Origin: Lunularia cruciata
Taxonomy: Eukaryota > Streptophyta > Marchantiopsida > Lunulariales > Lunulariaceae
Assembly (NCBI GenBank): GCA_948567375.1
Contig: OX419755.1
Coordinates: forward strand, 40,243,001-40,307,000
Direction: 5' to 3'
DNA: 64,000 nt
In this document: one piece after another, positions 35,501 to 46,624 of the stretch
Layout: every line of letters starts with the position of its first letter
Numbering within the stretch: the first letter of the stretch is position 1
Translations under genes and position numbers: made by a program
The notes under the pieces: model-generated
The model's database searches: none
What the model saw: only the letters and a program-made list of their open reading frames with translations
What the model was told of the DNA's origin: nothing

Positions 35501-38500
35501 ATCTGGAATACATATTGAAGATATCATCAACAAGCAAAAGGGAACTATTTAATAGTACAACAATAGACCATAGAGATTTAGTAGAATTTTATCTTACAAG
35601 TCATTAGAAACTTCTAGAAATACTACATAAAATACCCAAAAACTTTCATAATAGATTATTTAGAAAATATCTATGAAATTTCCTAGAGATTGAGTAGACT
35701 AGTAAGGTACTAAGAATCTTCTTTGAGACTAGTGCTATGTGGTGTTTAGGAACCTAGCTAAAGATTTTGTAACTTTATTAGGAAATCAATGACTCACTTT
35801 GCAACGAAGTAAGCCTATATTCACCTTAAATGTAAATACTAGAGCTTTAGGCTATCTTGTGAATTTGAAGTACTTTTAATTCAAATCTTGATCTATCTCT
35901 TTTCTTTTCTTTTCTTTACTTATTTTTTTGAATACTGGTATTTTATATCATTTTAATTTTTTAATATATAATTTTATAAATAAATAATGATTTTAATAGT
36001 AAAGAATAATATTTTAGTGATAAGAAATACCTATATCTGATAATGTGATAATAGAACAAGATGTCAGATTGAATAAGAGGTCTATGCTTTCCATTAGGAA
36101 TAGTGAAAAAAAAATCTCTACTTGAAAACATACATACTTCCATCCAAATGCAATCTGATTCCTATTTCTATCTTTCACGGATCAAATTGAAATACAGTTT
36201 CATTAGATTTGGACGAGGAAATTTAGGTTGTTTCCATTAGATTTTGGCTTAAGTATGTTAATATATTTCCTATCCTTGTTGTGATCAGTCCTTGTGTCAT
36301 TGAGTTAGACCGGACTACAAACTGCCTTTAAGAAAATATCTATTAAGTTGCCCGACCTATAGAGTATGTTACAATTCAAGTATATAATAAATTTTTAATT
36401 CGATAAGCTATGGCATTCTTGTGGGAATAGATAGACTACTCAAATATTAACATGATATTTATAAGGGCTATTTGACAAAATAATAATTTACAATGTTGAT
36501 AAATTTATCTGTTTCTAAAATTTTCTTAAAATAATTAAATATAATAATAGAAATTATTTTACAAAAATGGCCTTAATTTTTATATATATTATCTGTCTCA
36601 AAGGATTTCACATCAATCGAATTGTAAAGGGTATTTCTCCAGTCACCGCTTACAAGACAATCCTTAGAACATGTTACTATTTTGCCCAGAGTACAAGGGA
36701 ATTGAAACCCCTAGTATATGCATCTATCAAGTTTGTTTACACGTCATTGCATTTGCCTATATAGAAACTTCTCTGTTGCAATTTATTGGTAGCTAGTTTT
36801 CACTTCGGGTAATCGGGTTCAATTGGCCTCAGATCTTGGTTGCATCAATCTAAGTGGATCAATGCAAGAGACGAATGGACATGCTAAGCTAAGTGTGTGT
36901 TTATCTTTTGTTCTAAAGCTAGGACAAATAATTGGTTCACTCATAGCCTCATGCTTTATTTCTAGATCACTTCGTACAAGAATTTATACAATTTAGTGAT
37001 TTTCAAGTTCCAGTAAATAGGAGACCCTTGATATCTAATTGTATTCCATCAAATCGCCCTTAACAAGCAAGACTGTTTTCTAGCAAAGATAGAAATGTTT
37101 AGGTAAGAGAGTTATGGGTTTTGGTGTTGCATACTTCAACTCGAGAGAGACGCGTTGGGGTGTATCCCCACGAATATGTAGGCTGTTCTAATGAGTGTGA
37201 TCCCTTTTTCTTTTTCTTTTGCCATTTTGTATTGATCCCTTGCACAAGAAACTTCTATCATTCTTTAAGTTTCAAAACGAATATGGAAAGTAGATGTCAA
37301 GTAGATTCTCATTTTTATTATACAAAAAAGCAACGCTTTCGTGTCGATAGTGATAGTAGATTCACAAATTCTACTCTTTTTGTCCTTTAATGCAGATGGA
37401 ATATAAAACGCTGAGATTTATTAATAAGATTTGTCATGTTGCATTCACATGACAGCGAAACTTAAACCATCAAATGAACTATTTGTACTCTAATTACTTT
37501 TTGATAAAAATAAAAGGGAAGGGTATGTTACGGATAAGCGTGGAGACATAGTAAGGGCAAATCTAATCATATTAAAAATTTCATGAATGCTTTACTTTCC
37601 CTATAAGAAAAATTTGGAACAAGGTATGAAAGTTCTGCAAATAATGAATATTACTTAGAATTAATTAATTAATGAATTACGAGGATACGTTAAATACATT
37701 TGTATTTGAATTTGAGTCCAAATCGAGTACATTCCATCTGAACACAACACACGCCATCCAAATTAGAGTCTACGACTCATCTCACTGTAACCAAATTGTG
37801 TAGAGACGAAATCAAGTTCGAATCTGATCAAGCTCTTTTAGTATATTGAAATATTATCAAATTAATCCACGAAAATAATGGGAAACAAAAACTAGAAGAG
37901 TGCATTACAATGTGTAGGGGTCATAAAGAAGCTGAATAGTAATGGACGGCTTAGAAACAAAAGATGGTAAAGTAAAAGTATCAGTAGATTTAGGACCTTA
38001 TCTTTTTATAGATATCCACGAATTAGATTTGAGCCAGACTTACGAGTAAATTGTCGTTTGTTGAGTTGTTTTTAAATCCCAGATTTGAATATTCAAGAAT
38101 CCACAATTCACAACTTTGATGTATGTCAAAAAAAATATTTACTTATTATGACCTTATACTTCTGATTTTAATTATTAACTATAATTACGATGGTTTCCCC
38201 AAGATGCATGTCATTACGACGATCGAATTCATAATGAATTTGAAATTAAATTCTTTTTTGTTTATTTCATTATTTTATTTCATTTCATACTATACTTCCG
38301 AACCGTCTTTCTGGCTTAATAAAATTCAAGAAGTTGTAATGCTTTCGTACTTTGTAAGATGTTAAATTTTCCGAGCATGTTTTAGTTTCAAATGGGAAAG
38401 ATGAAAAACTCGTAAGTTATCATCTTCTCAATCTAAAAAAGTTCGAAAACAGAGACTCCTATAAAAGGGCTACTTTTACATTCACAGTGTGTGACTTTTA

Positions 38501-38964
38501 CAAAGAATTTTAGTATGGGTCATCTTAATATCTTCAAACAGACTTTCACCAGGATTTTATATTTTTCAAATTCATGCATTTTATTCTGTTGAAATGGTAT
38601 GAAACTCTGTCCTATTATATTACAAAAAGGTATCATGAATAGTCACTACAATCATATCTAACCAAATGTAAGATAATTGAAAAAAACGCGGGATAAAACA
38701 CCATTAGGTAATGTAAAAGCTTTCCTTTTCTCATGTTGTCATGTATGTTAATTATCACCGTACTTTCGTTCAAGTTAAAAAGAATGTGCAAATAAAACCC
38801 TAAGCTAAGACGTTTTCAATAAATTCAATCACGGTGATAGAAGATATTAGAAGCGTGATTTCTATGTTTCTGAAAATAAATCCATCAATTGACACATCCT
38901 TCTGTGTCATGTTTGATTAACTAAATTTACTATTTAATATTTACTATTTACTAAATGGTGATTG
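35501..38964. other. AT-rich block without genes
   Basis: No recognisable coding sequence. Short ORFs (36,567-36,764, 37,121-37,390, 38,123-38,365 plus) lack motifs. An ATTAATTA run lies near 37,660. The AT-rich block ends close to 38,960. Confidence 0.45.
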
Positions 38965-39107
38965 GATACTTACTACAATTAGAAACTCGAAAAAGGCAAC
39001 CGCGTAAGAAAAACGAAGGATGGGAAGACCTCATCAAGCCGTACAAAGGAGAGATAAAAAAAGATACTTACTACAATTAGAAGATTGGATACTTACTACA
39101 ATTAGAA
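38965..39107. repeat. Dispersed short repeat, copy 2, with flanking duplications
   Basis: The core 38,992-39,050 is nearly identical to 5,909-5,970. It is flanked by exact 20-base direct repeats (GATACTTACTACAATTAGAA at 38,965-38,984 and 39,063-39,082), and a third copy lies at 39,088-39,107. An A-rich end (GATAAAAAAA) precedes the second flank. This is the layout of a small retro-inserted sequence with a target-site duplication. Confidence 0.8.
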
Positions 39108-39576
39108 GTAGACAACACACAAGATCATCGATGATCGGAGTGAAGAAAGGAACTGTAGGAGTCCAGGATCTGCAACTGCACTTCCATCGCGAATCGAGAC
39201 AGAGTCAGATTGCTCAGCTGCAGTACAGTCCTCGTGTGAATTGAGAACGCAGAGTAGAAAGGAATTTGTTCCTTAGCACTGGAGTTAATGTATTGCGCCA
39301 TGAGGGTTTAGGGGGTTTATATATCACTCGGTGGTTTCGCTGAATGAGGGATCCCAGTATCGTTAGAGTTCTCGATATTTTCTTCAAATTAGCTGTCTTA
39401 GTTTGTGTCCCACGGCCAACTCTCGCTTCCATGTCGTAAGGTTTTAAGATGGCCTAGCTGCCAATAGGGATGTTCTGCAAAGCAGTTTGGGTCATAGAAG
39501 AAGGAACTAGGATTGGAGAACTCGAGCATTCCGCTGTTCGTCTCAGCTGCTGTGGATGTGACAACAGTAGGGAGCC

Positions 39577-42500
39577 ATGAGTCGGCGACAGGAGATCTGC
39601 CGTGATTTTCAGAGGGGCAGGTAAGTAAGGTATGAGCACTAATCTTGCCTCGGTTGGACTTACTATTGAAGAGAGAATGTTCTGTTGTTTCTTTAAGCGA
39701 TCCTTTCTTGAACTTAATTAACTAAGCGGGGTAGTTTCACTTGCAGTTGTCGTTGGGGAAGCCGATGCAAATTTCTGCATTCAAATAACACTCAACAGCA
39801 GCAGCAGAGACAGCCGAATCAAAATCAGAAGGTTTACAAATGGATGTCGAGGCTTCTAAGTCAGGACGTGCTGAATTTGGTGTTCTTCATTATTCTGAGG
39901 CATTAGAGGAGCCTACAAACTTGTTTCCTGCAAATACGTGCAAGTTTCAAGGCATATTTTTCTTACGAGGGCACGGGTTTTCTGGTATTTGCAACAGAAT
40001 GCGTTTGGTGGGGGCGGCAATTTCAATTATTATGGCTCCTTGGCAAACAATAATAACTCAGCTCAAAGACCAGCTCACAGCGCCCAGAGTCATTTGTCGG
40101 CCAAAGATCACAAGTGAGTGAGATGTCCACGAGTGATCAAATTATCAAACGTCACCTTTCAAGGATGTTCCTGACGGTTTAAGAAAGGGAAGGTCAAACC
40201 AGCGATACCTCTATTTTCTTCCCAGTGCCTGCTTTCTATCAGAGTGTAAAGTGTATTCGCTTGTCTTACTGTTGTCTCGAATCTCACAGGTGTAATGATC
40301 CACGGGTATGCAAGGATCAAATCAAGGAGGACTTTGCATCCGAACATCCTGTGTTCTGGAGGCTTACTTGCTATGCGCATTACAAATTGTAGGTTGTTGC
40401 CTTCTGGTTTACGATTTAAAGGTTTTCGATTAACAAATATTCTGTTTCTTATTCATCGGATGTTGGTTGACTGAATATCTAGAGCACGGAATCGTTTCTC
40501 TGCAAACTCCCACGTCAAGGACGGTGTTAAGTGATCTGATGATTTCAGGATTCTAGACTTTGGGTTTCACGGGTCGAGTTCCCAGGTGAGCAAATGAGAA
40601 CATAGTGATGATTGGAAGTTTCAAAATGTTTTGGCTTTGGAGTGGTGTCTTGCAGTCTTCCCAATGATATCGTAGGAGATGTAAGTCCAGAGGAACTCCG
40701 TGCAATTGCATACGAGGGTGCAAAGCAGGGTCTCTCACTGAAAGACGTGGTGAGGGCTTATATTGCGCAACCTTCTCTCTACGTTGTTCATGCTGTATAA
40801 ATATATTTATTTCTGTATCTTATTCACTGCTCGAGCAAAGCCAGTATGATCGTTGAGTCTATGTGTTTTATTCAGTTTTTGACGTTATTAATCTAATCGA
40901 TATGAAAATGACTTCAGTGAAAAGTAGCCGTATCTAACCTGTTCTTGAGAGAACTGAGCTAATAACGATCATGAAAATGAGGTAGGACATGAGTTGACAT
41001 TGTTCACAATGTACTGAAGGTGACATGGAATAGTACTTTACCTTACCCTTCAGCAAAAATTGAATAAGGACTAAATGTTGCGTCTTAGCTCGATTTTCTA
41101 AGCAGTGAGCGTACAAAATCTTACAGGCACAAAGAGAGGCATCTATGGTTGCTGCAAAGAATGCTGAGTTTGATGCGCTTCTAAGGAATCCCTACAAAGG
41201 CCCTGCGTCTCAAAATGCTGCCCCTCTTCAGCCCTTCTCCGCGTCCCCCTTTACCAGCAGTCCAGCTCCACAAAACAGCAGCACGGTCATGGTATTTGGA
41301 CAACCATTAACCTTGACCAACCAAACCGTAGGGGCCCCTGGATTCGCTCAAACAAGTCATTCTTTGGGCGGCGCAGCAGCGGCAGGCTTTAATTTCAGCC
41401 AACCTAGGTAAGTTTTCCTTCTACAATCCACTTCACAGCTTACAAATGCATGGACTTATGAACCATCTTGTCTAATTGATAAAGTTTGTCTGTTCTGATC
41501 GTTCACAGCGGAGACGTCACGTTTGGAACTAGACGACCGGCAACTCAAAATCCAAGCTCCTTTGGTGTGAAACAGACAAGTTTATTTCAGCATAGTCCGT
41601 TCACAAATGCTGTGGCACCAAACACATTACAAACGACCTCGTCTATTAACATGGAAGGTAAAAGAGTTCCTGTATATAACATTGGTTTAGGACTCGTTTG
41701 CAAGAGCAGATCCGAATGCTAAACTGGATGTCTGAACAGTCATGTCTTCATTTAAAGTTGCCCAAATGTTTTCATTGTCTGAGTAAAAATTTGGCTATCC
41801 TACTTCATTTTTCGCCATCCTTTCAATCGTACTCGTGCTGGTTTATGCTGTACTTATCCTGAAGACTTTTATCTGGAATGTAACACAACCTTGGAGGTAT
41901 GTTAGTATTCTGAATCGAGGCTCCACCTACATCCTTACACTTCTACTTTGTGGTGCCGTTCAGGATCAGGTGCAGCCCCAGTCTCTAGTATATTTCAGTC
42001 ACCTACCATGACTCCTGCGGTCCAGTCCCCTTTTGGATTCAACTCAGCATTCCCAGGATTCTCGCCAAACTCCGGATCTGCGCAAAATTTTGCAACTTCT
42101 CCAGGAAATAGTCTAGCATTGGCTGTAACACCTGTCTCACCTTTGTAAGATTCTTTTTGCATCACATTACAAAACCATGAAATCTACGTCACAGCATAAC
42201 TATTCCTTCCCAAGTAGTTTCATAGTTTGAAGTCTTACCTCCGTTCCCCCGCTTGAGAATGGTATCACTTCTCCGCGTCTGCGAACTGAACAGGGCATAT
42301 CAACTATTAACGGGCGTAGCTCTGGTGTATTCTTAGACGAAACCCGCTTAAACAGACCCTGATTTTTCCACCTGTCTTGTGGTTACCTTTCAGAATGAAT
42401 ACTGCAGCAGCCCCTGTCCCTTCCGCAAACTCGAGTGAAGATGCAAAGTGGTTGTTGAGCGTGTGGAAAATTGGCGAGGTATTAGCTCCTTACTTTTTTC

Positions 42501-42666
42501 TTTTACCCGTCATTGTTGCGACCAAATCCGTGAAGTAGAGTAGAAGCAGATTTAAGTATGGATTCAAGCAGCAGGAGATAATGTTTCTCAAGAGTAAATC
42601 GAACTGTTCTTTTCTATGTTGCAGATTCCTGAAGGAGAGCCACCTGTCCATTTGCGCTTTAAGTAA
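39577..42666 (+). CDS. CCCH zinc-finger FG nucleoporin (NUP42/CG1-like)
   Basis: A probable nuclear pore component on the cytoplasmic side, acting in mRNA export. Ten exons fit GT-AG borders with all phases consistent: 39,577-39,620, 39,747-39,831, 39,998-40,113, 40,290-40,388, 40,656-40,749, 41,127-41,407, 41,509-41,657, 41,964-42,144, 42,394-42,478 and 42,625-42,666. They give 391 residues. Residues 8-24 form a C-x7-C-x5-C-x3-H zinc finger, whose coding is split by intron 1. A Gln/Asn-rich stretch follows, then a plant-conserved block (CNDPRVCKDQIKEDF, PVFWRLTCYAHYK, SPEELRAIAYEGAK) and NAEFDALLRNPYKG. After that comes an FG-type Ser/Pro/Phe-rich region, and the end has DAKWLLSVWKIGEIPEGEPP. 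The order matches the Arabidopsis gene family of At1g75340. A larger same-strand ORF at 39,840-40,121 is a frame shadow. Confidence 0.88.
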
Positions 42667-44191
42667 GCACTGTTGCAACCATCAAGATTTCACATGCTTG
42701 ACATCTTATGTATCAATACCTTCGACGAAAGTGGTATCAAGAGTCAGGAGCTTTTTTCTTTCAGAACAGAGGAGAATAGGCATAAAATGTCGCGCTTATC
42801 CGTTTAAATACCTTCTGCGTTATAGAAGGCAGCTGTGTTTTCATATGTATCGAGGAGTCACCGTGCCGATTGCTCACTGGATGAATAATATGAGACTACA
42901 CAGGGTTCCTCTTGCGATCGTTTCAATATGCCAAAGGTGCGAAAGCTTCATATTGACAGAATCCATTGATATTTGGGGTAACCGAAGATCTCGAGTGGAA
43001 AAGGTTTGTCAACGTGACGGAGCTACTACTTTATGTTGGATCTGCAATGGTTCATGATCACAAGTTGTCAAGTACTGCTACTCCTGTAGGCCTTGTAAGG
43101 CCTACACTAGTTCCTGAAGAAATCTTCGCACTGCTTAAGGACTTCAACCTGGGTTATTAAAAGATGTTTACACTAATGTGCTGGAATTAGGAAGCACGAT
43201 AGAAAACCACAAGGTCAAGTGATTCACGAAGAACCGGGCAACTTGTAGAACACATGTTTGATTCCGGGATCTTGGAATTATCCATTCCTATCAACCTCGA
43301 GCGTTAAATTGCTACAAACAGTGTAATGCGTGGTTTGAAATGGTTTGTGGAAAGCGAGAAACTACTGCAATGTCAATATCTGCTCCGGAGGTTATGAATT
43401 CGAAAATATGCCACCAAAGAAGGTCTATCTAGATGTTCGTCTTTTTGTTGCATTTCAGGAGCCAATTTGAAGTGTTCAATCCTTACTTCCGACTCAAAAG
43501 TAACTGATATAGCTCTTTTGGAGCAATAGAAGATTCACTCTCTAAATTAACTACTACCATTCTCAAGAAGTGTATCTTCACTTAACATTGGAACAAATAC
43601 CAGTCACTCGAGAAGATTCTCTTAACTCGGGGATTGATAATGTAATCAATCTTATATGAAGATAGTTCTTGGCACATAGCATCATTTTGTCCAAAAGCGA
43701 TCACGACGTAGAAAATATCCATTTTTAAATGAATATTTTCTTCGTACATTCACTGGATAAAACCGTGATTCTCTTCCTTCCAGTTGATCTTCTATCATCG
43801 CTTGTCTACCAATTTCTTTTGACCATTATTTCGATTAAGGGTGTGGATGATAATCCATGTGGAGAATCTGAACAAGAAGATTGAGAATTGTGGACAGAAC
43901 CGTCTTCAACACCACACTGTAAACTCTTCTGAGTTGAAATTTCGGAGTCGGCTAATCCACTCTTTATGAAAGAGACTAGAAAAGAATCGAAAATAGTACG
44001 GGGAACATGCCCGTTCATCTACTGAAAGTTTTATCATCCAGCTTGCTGCAACTGTTTGGGTCCAGACCATCAATTGAATCTGAGAAATCTGAAGAAAGAT
44101 ACTATAAAAGACAACAACTTCTGAAGTTTGTGCAGCTTTTCATTCGGTAGATGGAAATCCTTGCACAAGGATGATTCTCTGGAAGGAAGCT
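42667..44191. other. 3' region of the nucleoporin gene and intergenic DNA
   Basis: The nucleoporin 3' untranslated region starts here. ORFs at 42,581-43,057 and 42,966-43,160 plus overlap each other and lack recognised motifs. The second (VTEDLEWKRFVNVTELLLYV) reads like protein, but no flanking exons were found. Nothing else is called. Confidence 0.4.
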
Positions 44192-45722
44192 TCACGAATA
44201 TCTCGAAGAATCCAACTCCAAGGCCGCTTGATTGTATAGCTGATACGTGTCCAGTATACAAAGCTGTGCTAAAAGAATCGAAGCAATAATCCCAGCAGCC
44301 ATTGCACCAGCAATATGATTGCAGAACAAATCAAATTCGTGGCAAAACGCATCCCACTTTGTGAATCTGTTTCCGTGCTTTCCGATTATGGCCACAGCTA
44401 TACTTGCTGAACAGGCTGACTGCAGTGTATTCATCAGGATCTGCACTAGCAACCATAAAGCTTTGCTTCAGTGCAGCAGCATCCTTTGTATCGACTTCTA
44501 TACTCCCACCAGTAAATTTCGGATATCGGACTATTAATCTCAACATACTTATTGAATCATCCTTACACGATAAACTGAAAGGTGATTAAGGGTCTGGAAA
44601 ACTCTCATCCATGGTGCTATCGATTTTGCTTAGTATTACTTATACAGTCTAAATATGATTCTGCTGATAGCTTGGTGCATACGGTAACAGACATGACCTC
44701 AAATTGGAATCTGGTGAAGTGACGAGATATGCATATCTTTTATTTGTCAGTCCGTCCAAGGTGATGTCTTTGTTTTGGCACAGACTATGCTTCTGCTGAC
44801 AATTTTACTTGATCGTGTAGTTAACAGGCATTTTTTGAACATGCACATTTAGTAACATGCACTTTGGTTTGCAAACGTACCAGATCGAAGATGAACAGCA
44901 GCCACAAGAACGCAGAAGGTTTCTGGAACTTCCGTTTAGCCAAGAATGATGCTGGCACAAGAGACCCCAGGGAATATAAGCACACGAGGCCGATAGCAAT
45001 AGCAAACCATCTGCCACAAAGATAGTAAATCAAAGGACGAAATAAGTATTAGTAGCTCCACAAGAAAGGCGCCTTGTTACTCTTTACTTTATATACGTCG
45101 ACCTCTGAGCACTTCCATTCAGTCTGGTGGTGGTAACCACGGTTTAACAGATCATTCGATTTGACTTCTGAACAAAACCAAAACAATAGCTGCAATATAG
45201 AATTCATCAAAGGATCTGACTACACTAGTTACAGCAGATGAGTGTGGACTCTGGAGAGAAGTTATTATAAATGGAATTGCCTGTTTCTGGGAATCATAGT
45301 ACGGATGATTACATGAACGCAGAGACGTCGAAGAAACTGACTGGCCCATCATTACTACCGGTACCGATAATTAGCGCTGGGACATCTTGCTTGTTTGTTA
45401 TCATCGTCACAAAACCTGCTAAGGCTGCTATGACTGTCATCACTCTGACACCCACGCTTAGATAGTAAGAATGGCCATGCATTTTGCTGCATTCGGGGAT
45501 AGGAGGCTGAAACTTGAACGGAATCTTTTGTTGGTCCATACCGTCTGAGATCGGCAGGTCATGGAAGAACTCTTTTTCCAGTTCGAGAAATGTACATGTA
45601 TGAATCTCTCGTTCATGGAAAGGCTCTGTCCCCAAGTTGAAAAGTGTCTCAGACTGAATCTCTCGTTCATGATTACTAGTACTGGTTTCTGTACACTGCT
45701 CGTCGTGTTCAACACGAGCCAT
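44192..45722 (-). CDS. CASP-like four-span membrane protein
   Basis: A plasma-membrane protein of the Casparian strip membrane domain family. Three minus-strand exons fit with consistent phases: 45,722-45,313, 45,010-44,881 and 44,440-44,192. They give 262 residues. Four hydrophobic spans are seen: VGVRVMTVIAALAGFVTMIT, WFAIAIGLVCLYSLGSLVPA, FLWLLFIFDL joined across intron 2 to ILMNTLQSACSAS, and GAMAAGIIASILLAQLCI. The family's conserved Arg in span 1 and Asp in span 3 are both present, and KHGNRFTKWDAFCHEFDLFC before span 4 is typical. I start at MARVEHDEQ; an upstream in-frame Met at 45,839 would add 39 residues. The N-terminal tail carries the peptide HEREI twice. The founding CASPs organise lignin deposition in root endodermis; the role in a rootless plant is unknown. 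Confidence 0.85.
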
Positions 45723-46546
45723 CGAGAACGAGCCAAATGCCCTCCTGAATTCAGTCTTCAAGCTCTTTCTGCAGTAAATTCCCCGTTCCTCCTCCTGTAT
45801 CACCCTTCGATCTACTCTCACCCACGTACTGATGATCACTTCTCAAGCACACACACTGCGAGGAGCTGTGTTCCATTCTATTTAGTTCAAAAAGAGAAAC
45901 CAAGAACCTCATACACCTGCACTCTTTTTCTCCTGGAAGAGCCTATGGAAGTAGTGCTTTGCGTTTGTGTACTGTGTGGACGATCATGCATTCATGATAC
46001 TACATTTCACTGCCAGAAAGTTCAAGATGTGTGGATTACGTGGACAGCGATTCGCATTCTATCGGCCAATCTCTTCATAGTCTTCACTTGTACAGCATTT
46101 TCCAGCTTACGTTAGCCTCGTAGTTCTGTTCTCTAATGGAGGTACGAGAGTGTTTCAAACAAATTTCTGGAACCATTTGAAGTTGCGGGAACGTTTCTTG
46201 ATGATTACAGGACGAGTATCTAACTCATCCTGTGGAAAACTGAAGTCTACTTCGATTAGTTTAGCATAAGACTTTGAGCAAGTTTAACTTCCATAAAATT
46301 AAATGCAAGTACTTGACGAAAGAAAGAACTGGTTTATGATCAAGTCTTAGATTAGCCTTAGTATCAACTAGTCTACGTCCCAACAGGTCGAAACATATTC
46401 GCAATCCTAGTGTATATGTAAATTTTTGGGATTATATTAAATTCTTCTATTCTATAACTTTCTTGTCACCTATGTGAGTTTTAGTTCATTTCTTTTATCA
46501 ATAATAGTAATGACCACGTGGGAGGGCAGTAAACGCATACTTATAT
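45723..46546. other. Upstream region of the CASP-like gene
   Basis: Presumed promoter and leader of the minus-strand CASP-like gene. A 184-codon plus-strand ORF (45,561-46,115) runs antisense through exon 1 into this region, but it has no domain and is taken as a shadow. Confidence 0.4.
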
Positions 46547-46624
46547 ATCAAAAAAAACATAGAGTGCATCTGGCATGATCACGTAGTTCAAACTCACTCT
46601 ATCAAAAAAGCATAGAGTGCATCT
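46547..46624 (+). repeat. Short direct repeat at the border of an AT-rich block
   Basis: About 24 bases (ATCA, an A run, then CATAGAGTGCATCT) occur at 46,547-46,571 and again at 46,601-46,624. They sit where ordinary DNA passes into the AT-rich block. Confidence 0.75.

Noticed and set aside
39840-40121. 93-codon plus-strand ORF before the nucleoporin block
   Set aside because: It overlaps exon 3 of the nucleoporin in another frame. The phase-consistent exon model explains the conserved residues and this ORF has none.
45561-46115. 184-codon plus-strand ORF
   Set aside because: It runs antisense to exon 1 of the CASP-like gene and has no domain; the minus strand carries the conserved membrane protein.
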